Assembly: GCA_946620335.1 (NCBI GenBank)
Contig: CAMONF010000021.1
Coordinates: 1-5,758, forward strand
Length of the DNA stretch: 5,758 nt
Origin: an uncultured Clostridia bacterium
GTDB taxonomy: Bacteria; Bacillota; Clostridia; Lachnospirales; Lachnospiraceae
Direction: 5' to 3'
Position 1 is the stretch's first letter. Every line of letters begins with the position of its first letter. The notes under the pieces were generated by a model that did not search any database, was not told the origin of the DNA, and saw only the letters and a list, made by a program, of their open reading frames with translations. The position numbers and the translations under genes are program-made. Shown piece after piece: positions 1-5,486 of the stretch.

Positions 1-40
1 AAGCCGCCGAGTATCTTGAGAAAATGAAGGCACTCGAAAA

Positions 41-46
41 AGGAGG
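41..46 (+). promoter_or_regulatory. Ribosome binding site setting the start at 57
   Basis: A perfect AGGAGG, preceded by a run of A, lies 10 bases before the ATG at 57. It is the reason for preferring that start over the in-frame ATG at 24. Confidence 0.75.
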
Positions 47-56
47 TGTTCATTTT

Positions 57-308
57 ATGGATGTGGAGAAATCCGATGTCAGCGAGAGGCGAAAGGGGTC
101 TCTGATCTCTGCAGTGGTGATGATCGCACTCATGTGCGCAGTCATCGTGCTGCTCCTGTGGGGCCAGTCCGTGGATCCGCTTCCCCTCTGGGGGTTTGCG
201 TTCATTTTACTGTTCCCGGTCGCCATAGTCGCGGGAATACTGATTGCCCTTCGTCAGCGGATGAAGGAGCTGGAAAGGAGTGAGCTGGATGAAGCTGGTA
301 AGTATTGA
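57..308 (+). CDS. Small two-helix membrane protein, function unknown
   Basis: Encodes 83 residues. Two hydrophobic segments at about residues 16-35 and 43-65 are joined by a short loop containing Asp and Pro. Basic residues (RRK at 11-13, RQR at 66-68) flank the outer ends, so both termini should be cytoplasmic. The tail is short and charged. The start at 57 is chosen because AGGAGG at 41-46 lies 10 bases upstream. An in-frame ATG at 24 has no comparable site before it. The same frame is open to the left edge of the window, so a longer N-terminus or a fusion to an upstream domain cannot be excluded. The stop overlaps the next gene by 20 bases, which suggests the two are translated together and may act together. 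I recognise no functional motif; it may be a membrane partner of the YbjQ protein, which is inference. Confidence 0.7.
   Translation: MDVEKSDVSERRKGSLISAVVMIALMCAVIVLLLWGQSVDPLPLWGFAFILLFPVAIVAGILIALRQRMKELERSELDEAGKY
274..280 (+). promoter_or_regulatory. Ribosome binding site inside the upstream gene
   Basis: AAAGGAG lies within the last codons of the membrane-protein gene and 8 bases before the ATG at 289. It fixes that start and shows that the two genes are tightly overlapped. Confidence 0.7.
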
Positions 309-606
309 CACGATTCCGGGCAAGGAGATCGAAGCGCTGGGCCTCGTGAAGGGCGCCATCGTGCAGACCAAGAACATCGGCCGGGACTTTATGGCCGGCA
401 TGAAGACCATCGTCGGCGGCGAGATCGTCGGCTACACTGAGATGTTAAATGAAGCTCGCCAGCTGGCCACCAAGCGCATGGTGGACGAGGCCGAGGCCAT
501 GGGCGCGGACGCCATCGTGGGCGTTCGCTACGGGTCCTCCCAGGTCATGCAGGGGGCCGCGGAGGTGATCGCCTACGGGACGGCGGTGCGGATCCTGGAG
601 AAGTGA
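289..606 (+). CDS. YbjQ/UPF0145 family protein (heavy-metal-binding domain family)
   Basis: Encodes 105 residues, the usual full length for the YbjQ (UPF0145, DUF74) family. Family hallmarks are an early strand followed by Gly-rich turns and GxxV, an R-D-F/M-A-G-M-K stretch near residues 29-35, a long helix (about 47-68, EARQLATKRMVDEAEAMGA) and the A-D-A-I-V-G-V-R-Y strand just after it. Members form small oligomers and their biochemical role is not settled. The protein has no Cys and no His, so a soft-metal-binding role looks doubtful here despite the family name. The ATG at 289 is preferred over a GTG at 280, because AAAGGAG at 274-280 lies 8 bases upstream of it. It overlaps the upstream membrane-protein gene by 20 bases, indicating translational coupling, and a terminator follows about 65 bases after the stop. 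Confidence 0.88.
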   Translation: MKLVSIDTIPGKEIEALGLVKGAIVQTKNIGRDFMAGMKTIVGGEIVGYTEMLNEARQLATKRMVDEAEAMGADAIVGVRYGSSQVMQGAAEVIAYGTAVRILEK

Positions 607-672
607 GAGCGTGCGTTCCCAGGCGTAAAGAAAGGCGGCTGACAGCCGTCTCAAAAAAGGAAAATGAACAGG

Positions 673-711
673 AAAAACACCAGGCAGGACAGCAGGCTGC
701 CTGGTGTTTTT
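673..711 (+). terminator. Strong Rho-independent terminator after the YbjQ gene
   Basis: A perfect 15-bp stem pairs 673-687 with 697-711 around a 9-base loop. The stem has a GC-rich core (CACCAGGCAG and its complement), and its outer end is five A on the left and five T on the right. It should end the 57-606 unit before the promoter of the next gene. The T run is matched by an A run, so some termination of antisense transcripts is also possible. Confidence 0.9.
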
Positions 712-770
712 GCGCTATGTGACGTCATTGGCAAGGAACTGGCCAGGGCCGCGCAGGGGGGTCATTTTTC

Positions 771-799
771 TTGACAAGCGCTCTGTACTCCTTTAGAGT
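771..799 (+). promoter_or_regulatory. Sigma-A-type promoter of the GH3 gene
   Basis: A consensus -35 box TTGACA at 771-776 is followed after exactly 17 bases by TAGAGT at 794-799, a 4-of-6 match to the -10 consensus. Transcription would begin near 806, giving a leader of about 40 bases with AGGAGG at 832-837. The preceding 712-770 stretch shows nothing I can identify. Confidence 0.7.
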
Positions 800-845
800 T
801 TTAAGTAATAATAATCGTGAAACTGGCCGAAAGGAGGATGCAACC

Positions 846-2564
846 ATGTCAAATCTGCAGAGGGATTTTTCAATCCTGGAAAAGGCCCCCTTTAAGTTGG
901 GAAATGAAGCCCTAGCCTGGGTCCGCGAGACCATGGCCGGCATGACCGAGAAGGAGAAGCTGGCCCAGCTCTTCTGCATCAACGTAAGGCGCGGCGACGA
1001 GGAGGAATTCCAGAAGCTGAAGCAGGTCTACGGCGGCGTGCCCGGCGGCGTCATGTACAGACCCATGAGCGCCGAGAAGGCAGTCAACTTCTACAACACC
1101 ATGCTCAGCGAGGCGTCCATCCCGCCCCTGGTCGCGGCCAACCTGGAGAAGGGCGGCAACGGTATCGTGACCGAGGGCACCACCTTCGGCGCTCCCATGG
1201 AGGTGGCCGCCACGGATTCCGTGGAGATGGCTGAAAAGCTGGCCTACGTCTGTGCCGCGGAGGCGGCCGCGGTCGGCGCCAACTGGGCCTTCGCCCCCAT
1301 CATCGACATCGATTACGAGTTCCGCAATCCCATCACCAACACCCGGACCTTCGGCTCGGACCCGGACCGGGTGGCAAAAATGGGCGCCGCCTACACCCGG
1401 GTGGTCCAGGAGATGGGGCTCGCGGCCTCCATCAAGCATTTCCCGGGCGACGGAAGCGACGAGCGCGACCAGCACCTGGTGACCAGCGTGAACCCGCTCT
1501 CCTGCGAGAAGTGGGACGAGACCTACGGCATGGTCTACAGGGCAGGTATCGAGGCCGGCGCGCTGACCTGCATGGGGGGCCACATCATGCAGCCCGCCTG
1601 GTCCAAGCGGCTGAATCCTGACCTTGAGGATAATGAAATCCTGCCCGGCAGCCTTTCCAAGGAGCTCATGGAAGGCCTGCTCCGCGGGCACCTGGGCTTC
1701 AACGGCATGATCGTCACGGACGCCACCACCATGGCCGGCTACACGATTCCCATGCCCAGAAGGCTGGCCGTTCCCACATCCATCGCGGCCGGCGCCGACA
1801 TGTTCCTCTTCAGCAAGAATATGGAGGAGGATTACAGCTTCATGGTGGAAGGGTATCGGAATGGTATCATTTCCCCGGAGAGGCTGGATGAGGCTGTGAT
1901 GCGGATCCTCGGCGTCAAGGCAGCCCTGGGGCTACACACGAAGAAGGAGCCCAAGAAGGTGGAGGAGGCCCTGGCGGCCATCGGAAGGCCCGAATACCAC
2001 GCCTGGGCCAAGGAATGCGCCGACCAGGCCATCACCCTGGTCAAGGAGGAGAAGGGCGTGCTGCCCCTTCAGAGCGGCAAGCGGGTGCTCTTCATCCCCA
2101 TCGAGGCCGAGGCGGGCTTCCAGTATTCCGCCAAGGTGGGCGTCTGCGCGGATATCAAAAACCGGCTCGAGGCCGAGGGGATGGTCATCGACGTCTTCGA
2201 CCCGGGCAAGGGCGAGGAGGGGAGACTCCAGCCGACGACGTCCATTGTGGGCAAGTATGACTACATCATCTACATCGGCAACCTGGTGACCAAGTCCAAC
2301 CAGACCGTGGTCAGGATCGAGTGGGCCCAGCCCATGGGCGTCAACTGCCCGCAGTTCCTCTCGCAGGTGCCCACGATCTTCATTTCCGTGGAAAATCCCT
2401 ACCACCTCCTGGACGTCCCCAGGATCAGGACCTTCATCAACTGCTACAACTCCAACGACGCGGTGCTGGAGTGCCTCATGGACAAGCTCATGGGCAGAAG
2501 CCCCTTCAAGGGCAAGAGCCCGGTGGACGCCTTCTGCGGGCGTTGGGATACCCACCTCATGTGA
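846..2564 (+). CDS. Glycoside hydrolase family 3, NagZ-type beta-N-acetylhexosaminidase-like
   Basis: Encodes a 572-residue cytoplasmic enzyme expected to cleave terminal beta-linked sugars from glycosides by a retaining mechanism. The family-3 barrel spans roughly residues 30-365. It carries NPITNTRTFGSDP at 161-173, KHFPG at 197-201, and Asp208-Gln-His210 at the place of the Asp-x-His dyad of NagZ-type N-acetylglucosaminidases. MIVTDAT holds the likely nucleophile Asp292. A second alpha/beta domain begins near residue 391 (ADQAITLVKEEKGVLPL) and runs to the C-terminus, as in two-domain Gram-positive members. No signal peptide or membrane helix is visible, so the substrate must be inside the cell, for example muropeptide-derived or imported oligosaccharides. 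The ATG is chosen because AGGAGG at 832-837 lies 8 bases upstream. The gene is monocistronic between its own promoter and terminator. The fold is secure. The substrate is inferred, and another beta-glycosidase activity remains possible. Confidence 0.88.
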   Translation: MSNLQRDFSILEKAPFKLGNEALAWVRETMAGMTEKEKLAQLFCINVRRGDEEEFQKLKQVYGGVPGGVMYRPMSAEKAVNFYNTMLSEASIPPLVAANLEKGGNGIVTEGTTFGAPMEVAATDSVEMAEKLAYVCAAEAAAVGANWAFAPIIDIDYEFRNPITNTRTFGSDPDRVAKMGAAYTRVVQEMGLAASIKHFPGDGSDERDQHLVTSVNPLSCEKWDETYGMVYRAGIEAGALTCMGGHIMQPAWSKRLNPDLEDNEILPGSLSKELMEGLLRGHLGFNGMIVTDATTMAGYTIPMPRRLAVPTSIAAGADMFLFSKNMEEDYSFMVEGYRNGIISPERLDEAVMRILGVKAALGLHTKKEPKKVEEALAAIGRPEYHAWAKECADQAITLVKEEKGVLPLQSGKRVLFIPIEAEAGFQYSAKVGVCADIKNRLEAEGMVIDVFDPGKGEEGRLQPTTSIVGKYDYIIYIGNLVTKSNQTVVRIEWAQPMGVNCPQFLSQVPTIFISVENPYHLLDVPRIRTFINCYNSNDAVLECLMDKLMGRSPFKGKSPVDAFCGRWDTHLM

Positions 2565-2581
2565 GAAAAATGCAGCCAGGC

Positions 2582-2640
2582 AAGGCCGACGTGGTTCGGC
2601 CTTTGCCGGCCATAATACCTGTGCAGGCAAAGCCACAGGT
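2582..2640. repeat. Two hairpins downstream of the GH3 gene
   Basis: The first is a perfect 8-bp stem (2582-2589 with 2596-2603) around a 6-base loop. The second is a perfect 7-bp stem (2617-2623 with 2634-2640) around a 10-base loop. Neither is followed by a T run, so they are not terminators by themselves. They lie in the 3' untranslated region of the GH3 transcript and may stabilise its end. Confidence 0.5.
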
Positions 2641-2658
2641 CCGCAGTAAGCCAATAAG

Positions 2659-2695
2659 AAAACGGCCCTCTGTTCATCACAGAGAGCCGTTTTTT
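2659..2695. terminator. Probable bidirectional terminator between convergent genes
   Basis: The left arm AAAACGGC-C-CTCTGT (2659-2673) pairs with ACAGAG-A-GCCGTTTT (2679-2693) around the 5-base loop TCATC, with a single C/A mismatch. A run of T follows on the plus strand, serving the GH3 gene. Read on the minus strand the stem ends in TTTTCTT, so it can also end the comB-like operon, whose stop is about 43 bases away. Confidence 0.85.
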
Positions 2696-2707
2696 CTTGC
2701 TTACCCG

Positions 2708-2725
2708 GCCTGCCCGAAAGCAGGC
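2708..2725 (-). repeat. Small hairpin just after the comB-like stop
   Basis: GCCTGC (2708-2713) pairs with GCAGGC (2720-2725) around a 6-base loop, in the 3' untranslated part of the minus-strand operon. There is no T run after it. It precedes the shared terminator and probably only adds structure to the transcript end. Confidence 0.4.
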
Positions 2726-2737
2726 ATGGCCATCTTT

Positions 2738-3454
2738 TCAAGAATCTTTTTTCCCGACCTGTACCGGCACGGAGGTGAAAAGCCCGTCCGCCCCTGTCTC
2801 GATCCGCAGCACGAAATCGAACCGCCCGACGTCCACGCAGAGCCCGAAATCTCCTTCCGGGAAGATCGCGTTATCCGGGTCGAAGAATTTGGCCCCGGCC
2901 GTGTACCGGAGGGCATCCGCCCTGGCCCGGATATCCATCGCCTCGCCCAGCAGGGAGGCCCGGATGTAGTCTGCGCAGAGCGCATCCTCCTCGGCGTAGC
3001 GCGTGCCTGCATTTCCCATGCAGACAAGGCTCACGACGGCGGGATCCTGCTCCTTGATATAGGAAATGACAGCATCCGCGTTGACCAGGCTTCCGGTGAT
3101 GATCTCCGTCACGCCGCCGGTCTCCGCCCCCGCGTTCACGATTCCCTGGGTCCCTGCGCTGGTCGTGTGGAGAACTGTACGCCCAGTGAGGTCCACCCTG
3201 TGGATTTCCCAGGGCGAATTGCCGTAGTCGAACCCCGGCACTTTGGCGCCGCCCCGCTCGCCGGCCAGGAGCCAGTCCGGGTGGGCACTGCGGAGGGCGA
3301 AAGCCTCCTCCACCGCGCCGACCGGGTGGATGGCGGCCGCACCGCCCGCGGCCATGTAGCACTCCAGCGTGAAGGCGCGGAAGACGTCGATGATGACGGT
3401 CAGGCCGCGGGCCCGGCGGGCACCGGAGATGAGGGAGAGTGTCTGAATTTCCAT
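2738..3454 (-). CDS. comB: ComB-like protein, 2-phosphosulfolactate phosphatase family
   Basis: Encodes 238 residues, the usual size for the ComB family. Characterised ComB removes phosphate from 2-phosphosulfolactate, a Mg-dependent step of coenzyme M synthesis in methanogens; bacterial members often have no proven role. Family motifs appear in order: IIDVFRAFT at 21-29 (usually DVLRATT), AGERGG at 64-69, GFDYGNSPWE at 74-83, the substrate-loop-like TTSAGTQG at 97-104 (usually T-x-N-G-T), and AEEDALCADYI at 154-164. The start is supported by GGAGG (plus-strand 3462-3466), 7 bases upstream. It lies 18 bases after the transporter stop, so it is the second gene of a minus-strand operon. No other coenzyme M or sulfolactate gene is present, so the real substrate is uncertain. 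The family call is firm; the named reaction is only an inherited annotation. Confidence 0.85.
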   Translation of the reverse strand: MEIQTLSLISGARRARGLTVIIDVFRAFTLECYMAAGGAAAIHPVGAVEEAFALRSAHPDWLLAGERGGAKVPGFDYGNSPWEIHRVDLTGRTVLHTTSAGTQGIVNAGAETGGVTEIITGSLVNADAVISYIKEQDPAVVSLVCMGNAGTRYAEEDALCADYIRASLLGEAMDIRARADALRYTAGAKFFDPDNAIFPEGDFGLCVDVGRFDFVLRIETGADGLFTSVPVQVGKKDS

Positions 3455-3472
3455 GGATGGGCCTCCGCGGGG

Positions 3473-4804
3473 TCAGTCGTCGATGTCAAATGCCTCCAGG
3501 CCCTTCTTGCCGGGCTCCTTGGAATCGCCGTGCTTTACGAACTGCATGGTGATGAAGGCCACGATCATGAAGAAGCAGGAGTAGGGGAAGAGGGTCTGAT
3601 AGCCGATATGGTTCATGAGCCAGCCGGCCACGATAGGGGTGATGATCTGGGCGGACATGGAGAAGGTGTAGTAGGTGCCGGTGAACTTGCCGATGTCGCT
3701 GCCCTTGCACATTTCCACCACCATGGGGAGGGAGTTGACGTTGATGAATGCCCAGCCCATGCCGATGACCACGAAGAGGACGTAGAGGAGGGGCGAGAAA
3801 TGGTCGGAGATGAGGGTGTAGAGGAAGCCCAGGAAGAAGGCGATGCTCATCATGACGACGCCGGTGAGGATGGTCTTCTTACGGCCGATCTTCCCCGCCA
3901 GGGCGCCAGAGGGGATGTAGGTCAGGATGGCGCCGCCGGTGGCGATGGTGAGGCAGAGGGAGGCGCTGCCGAGGCTCATGTTCCACATGCGGGAGGCGTA
4001 GGTGGTGAACCAGGTCTCCACGCCGTTGTAGGCGATGAACCAGAAGGCGATGGAGAAGAGGATGAAAATGAGGGACCGCTTGACCGGGGCCGGGAGCTCC
4101 TCGTGGCCGGAGGTGTCCTCTACGGCCAGGTTCTCCTCGGGGTGGGCGGCCTCGTAGGCTTTCATTTCCTGGAAAAGGCGCGGCTCGTCGATGGTGACCA
4201 TGACGATGATGAGGGAAATGACCATGATAAAGGCGACCACGGCGAAGAGCAGGAAGTAGTTCACGTGGTCCATGCCCGCCGTGCGCTTTTCGGAGTAGAG
4301 GACCGAGGCGATGATCAGGTAGAGGATGCCGCCGAGGGCGCCCATGAGGTTGATGATGGCGTTGGCCTTGCTCCGGAGGGGCTTGGGCGTGACGTCAGGC
4401 ATGAGGGCGACCGCCGGCGAGCGGTAGGTGCCCATGGTGATCAGGATGAGGCCCAGGAGGCCGATGAAGAGGCCGGTGTAGGCCGGCTTGGGGCTCGCGG
4501 CGTACATGTTGTCGATGAGGGGCAGGAGGAGCATGAGGACGACGGCGCCGATGGTGCCGAAGAGGATAAATGGCTTGCGCCGGCCCATGGGCGAGGTGCA
4601 CCTGTCCGAGATCGACCCGAAGAGGGGCAGGAGGAAGAGGGCTAGGATGTTGTCCATGGCCATGATGAAGCCCGAGATGGTCTCGTTCATGTGGAAGGTG
4701 TTGGTGAGGATCAGCGGCACGACGCTGTTGTAGAGCTGCCAGAAGGCGCAGATGGAGAGGAAGGCGAAGCCGATGCGGATGGTCTGGCCGGTCTTGAGTT
4801 TCAT
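3473..4804 (-). CDS. MFS transporter, SLC45/GPH-like sugar transporter
   Basis: Encodes a 443-residue inner-membrane protein with about twelve hydrophobic segments in two halves. The N-terminal half has the motif-A-like stretch running from Gly63 through Asp67-Arg68 to GRRKP at 74-78. The second half carries the equivalent SGALAGKIGRKK near residues 299-310. A charged cytoplasmic loop, rich in Glu and Pro, separates the halves at about residues 206-243. An early QLYNSVVPL segment and a conserved Asp51 in helix 2 resemble the SLC45/glycoside-pentoside-hexuronide group, which moves sugars or glycosides with cations. The ATG is supported by GGAGG (plus-strand 4812-4816), 7 bases upstream. It is the first gene of an operon with the comB-like gene. 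The nearby GH3 hydrolase fits a sugar or amino-sugar cargo, but the sequence does not show the substrate. Confidence 0.88.
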   Translation of the reverse strand: MKLKTGQTIRIGFAFLSICAFWQLYNSVVPLILTNTFHMNETISGFIMAMDNILALFLLPLFGSISDRCTSPMGRRKPFILFGTIGAVVLMLLLPLIDNMYAASPKPAYTGLFIGLLGLILITMGTYRSPAVALMPDVTPKPLRSKANAIINLMGALGGILYLIIASVLYSEKRTAGMDHVNYFLLFAVVAFIMVISLIIVMVTIDEPRLFQEMKAYEAAHPEENLAVEDTSGHEELPAPVKRSLIFILFSIAFWFIAYNGVETWFTTYASRMWNMSLGSASLCLTIATGGAILTYIPSGALAGKIGRKKTILTGVVMMSIAFFLGFLYTLISDHFSPLLYVLFVVIGMGWAFINVNSLPMVVEMCKGSDIGKFTGTYYTFSMSAQIITPIVAGWLMNHIGYQTLFPYSCFFMIVAFITMQFVKHGDSKEPGKKGLEAFDIDD

Positions 4805-4854
4805 GGTGCTACCTCCGTTTTGTGAAGTTCGACAAAAATAAAACCCGTTCGCCT

Positions 4855-4874
4855 TCTATATTATAGGATATAGA
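4855..4874. promoter_or_regulatory. Possible operator: dyad over the -10 region
   Basis: TCTATAT (4855-4861) and ATATAGA (4868-4874) form a 7-bp inverted repeat with a 6-base spacer, centred on the -10 box of the transporter promoter. That is a typical position for a repressor site. The arms are pure AT-type sequence apart from one pair, so chance is a serious alternative. Confidence 0.3.
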
Positions 4875-4886
4875 CAAGGAATACAA
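4860..4886 (-). promoter_or_regulatory. Promoter of the transporter-comB-like operon
   Basis: Read on the minus strand, a perfect -10 box TATAAT (plus-strand 4860-4865) is preceded by TTGTAT (plus-strand 4881-4886) with a short 15-base spacer. Using the overlapping TAATAT instead gives a 17-base spacer. The region is clearly more AT-rich than the flanking genes. The transcript leader would be about 50 bases. Confidence 0.55.
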
Positions 4887-4922
4887 CCGGTTTCTGGCTC
4901 TTTGGGGTGGGAGAAAAGAGAC

Positions 4923-4951
4923 TGGAAATGTTGGGGGAAGTAGGGTATTAT
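4923..4951 (+). promoter_or_regulatory. Possible promoter for the DUF6145-like/dusB unit
   Basis: TGGAAA (4923-4928, four of six to the -35 consensus) and TATTAT (4946-4951, five of six to the -10) are separated by 17 bases. If used, transcription starts near 4958 and the long hairpin at 4995-5074 lies within the leader RNA. No better plus-strand promoter was seen between 4887 and 5114. Confidence 0.4.
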
Positions 4952-4994
4952 GAAGTGACGATTTCCTTCCCATTTTCATTTTGCGGAAAGGGGA

Positions 4995-5074
4995 AACTGG
5001 GAATCAGGGACGGTTCCTTTTCCCACTTTTCAAAAATGAAAAGTGGGAAAAGGAACCGTCCCTGATTCCCAGTT
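4995..5074. repeat. Perfect long hairpin, REP/MITE-like palindromic element
   Basis: Bases 4995-5032 are an exact inverted repeat of 5037-5074: 38 paired bases without a mismatch around the loop AAAA. The arms contain GGGAATCAGGGACGGTTCC. I recall similar GGGACGGTTC-type palindromes dispersed in Clostridia and sometimes linked to REP-associated (Y1, IS200-like) transposases, but I cannot check this here. There is no T run after either arm, so it is not a classical terminator. It lies about 40 bases before the DUF6145-like start. It encodes no transposase, so if mobile it moves in trans. Confidence 0.8.
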
Positions 5075-5089
5075 CGTCCCTGATTCCCA
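5057..5089 (+). repeat. Direct repeat: partial second copy of the hairpin end
   Basis: The 15 bases CGTCCCTGATTCCCA occur at 5057-5071, inside the right arm of the hairpin, and again at 5075-5089 just outside it, with an 18-base period. The outer copy could be a remnant of a second element or a slippage duplication. Confidence 0.8.
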
Positions 5090-5114
5090 AAGGAGTCCGC
5101 TGAAAGGAGACTAT

Positions 5115-5486
5115 ATGAGCAAAAAATTCGAACCCGTGACTCTCTGCGGGTCCAGCTGGTATCAGCAGAAATATTACTTTAACCCCGCCTTCGACAAGCT
5201 GCCGGAGAGCGTCAAGCAGGAGCTCCAGATCATGTGCGTCACCTACACGGAGGACGTGGGAGGCGTGCTCACGGTGGAGTTCGGCGAGGACAAGGAGCCG
5301 CGGTTCGTCGTGAGGAGCATGGAGGGCGACCAGCGGTTCGACGAGATCGGGTCCGAGCTCAAGATCAAGGCCCTGCAGCAGGAGAAGGCCGACCTCATGG
5401 AGAAGCTGGAGCTCTTCTACCGGATCATGATCCTGGGCGAGGCTCCCGGCGAGGCGGGGCTGGAGGTTCCGAAGGATGGGGAGTGA
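5115..5486 (+). CDS. Small conserved protein, DUF6145-like
   Basis: Encodes 123 residues and looks soluble, with no signal peptide or membrane helix. The N-terminal part has LCGSSWYQQKYYFNPAF (about 10-26), followed by LPESVKQELQIMCVTYTEDVGGVLTVEF. These features resemble an uncharacterised Clostridia family I know as DUF6145, usually found just before dusB. The C-terminal half is helical and charged (about 79-106, FDEIGSELKIKALQQEKADL onward). The ATG at 5115 is chosen because AAAGGAG at 5103-5109 lies 5 bases upstream. A GTG at 5043 in the same frame falls inside the hairpin repeat and would add repeat-derived residues. It overlaps dusB by 11 bases, implying coupled translation. Function is unknown; a link to tRNA modification or to DusB expression is inference from position only. 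Confidence 0.75.
   Translation: MSKKFEPVTLCGSSWYQQKYYFNPAFDKLPESVKQELQIMCVTYTEDVGGVLTVEFGEDKEPRFVVRSMEGDQRFDEIGSELKIKALQQEKADLMEKLELFYRIMILGEAPGEAGLEVPKDGE
5462..5466 (+). promoter_or_regulatory. Ribosome binding site of dusB
   Basis: GGAGG lies inside the end of the preceding gene and 9 bases before the ATG at 5476. It supports that start and the 11-base overlap of the two genes. Confidence 0.65.

Noticed and set aside
633..651. Hairpin after the YbjQ gene (8 pairs with one G-T, 3-base loop)
   Set aside because: Followed by A, not T, on the plus strand, and no minus-strand gene is present to end there. The strong terminator at 673-711 explains the region.
771..845. TTG at 771 as start of a longer GH3 protein
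   Set aside because: The TTG is part of the TTGACA -35 box, so it would lie outside the transcript. The ATG at 846 has a well-placed AGGAGG.
912..1691. 259-codon open frame on the minus strand
   Set aside because: Shadow of the GH3 gene; the translation matches no family and is rich in Gly, His, Leu and Val, as for an antisense frame.
1932..2741. 269-codon open frame on the minus strand
   Set aside because: Antisense to the GH3 C-terminal domain and crosses the intergenic terminator; no family features.
2738..3454. Evidence for coenzyme M biosynthesis
   Set aside because: Only a ComB-family member is present; none of the other pathway genes is in view, and the motifs are variant. The pathway is not claimed.
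2321..4645. 774-codon open frame on the plus strand
   Set aside because: It is antisense to the ComB-like and transporter genes and also runs through the end of the GH3 gene. The product is low-complexity and very rich in Gly, Asp, Glu and His, as expected from the complement of GC-rich membrane-protein codons. It has no ribosome binding site and spans a terminator.
4995..5074. Long hairpin as an ordinary intrinsic terminator
   Set aside because: The stem is much longer than usual and no T run follows on either strand.
5057..5089. CRISPR-like spaced repeat
   Set aside because: Only two copies with a 3-base gap, one of them part of a palindrome; no array and no cas gene.
5043..5114. GTG at 5043 as start of a longer DUF6145-like protein
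   Set aside because: It lies in the right arm of the hairpin, and the extra residues are just translated repeat. The ATG at 5115 has its own ribosome binding site.
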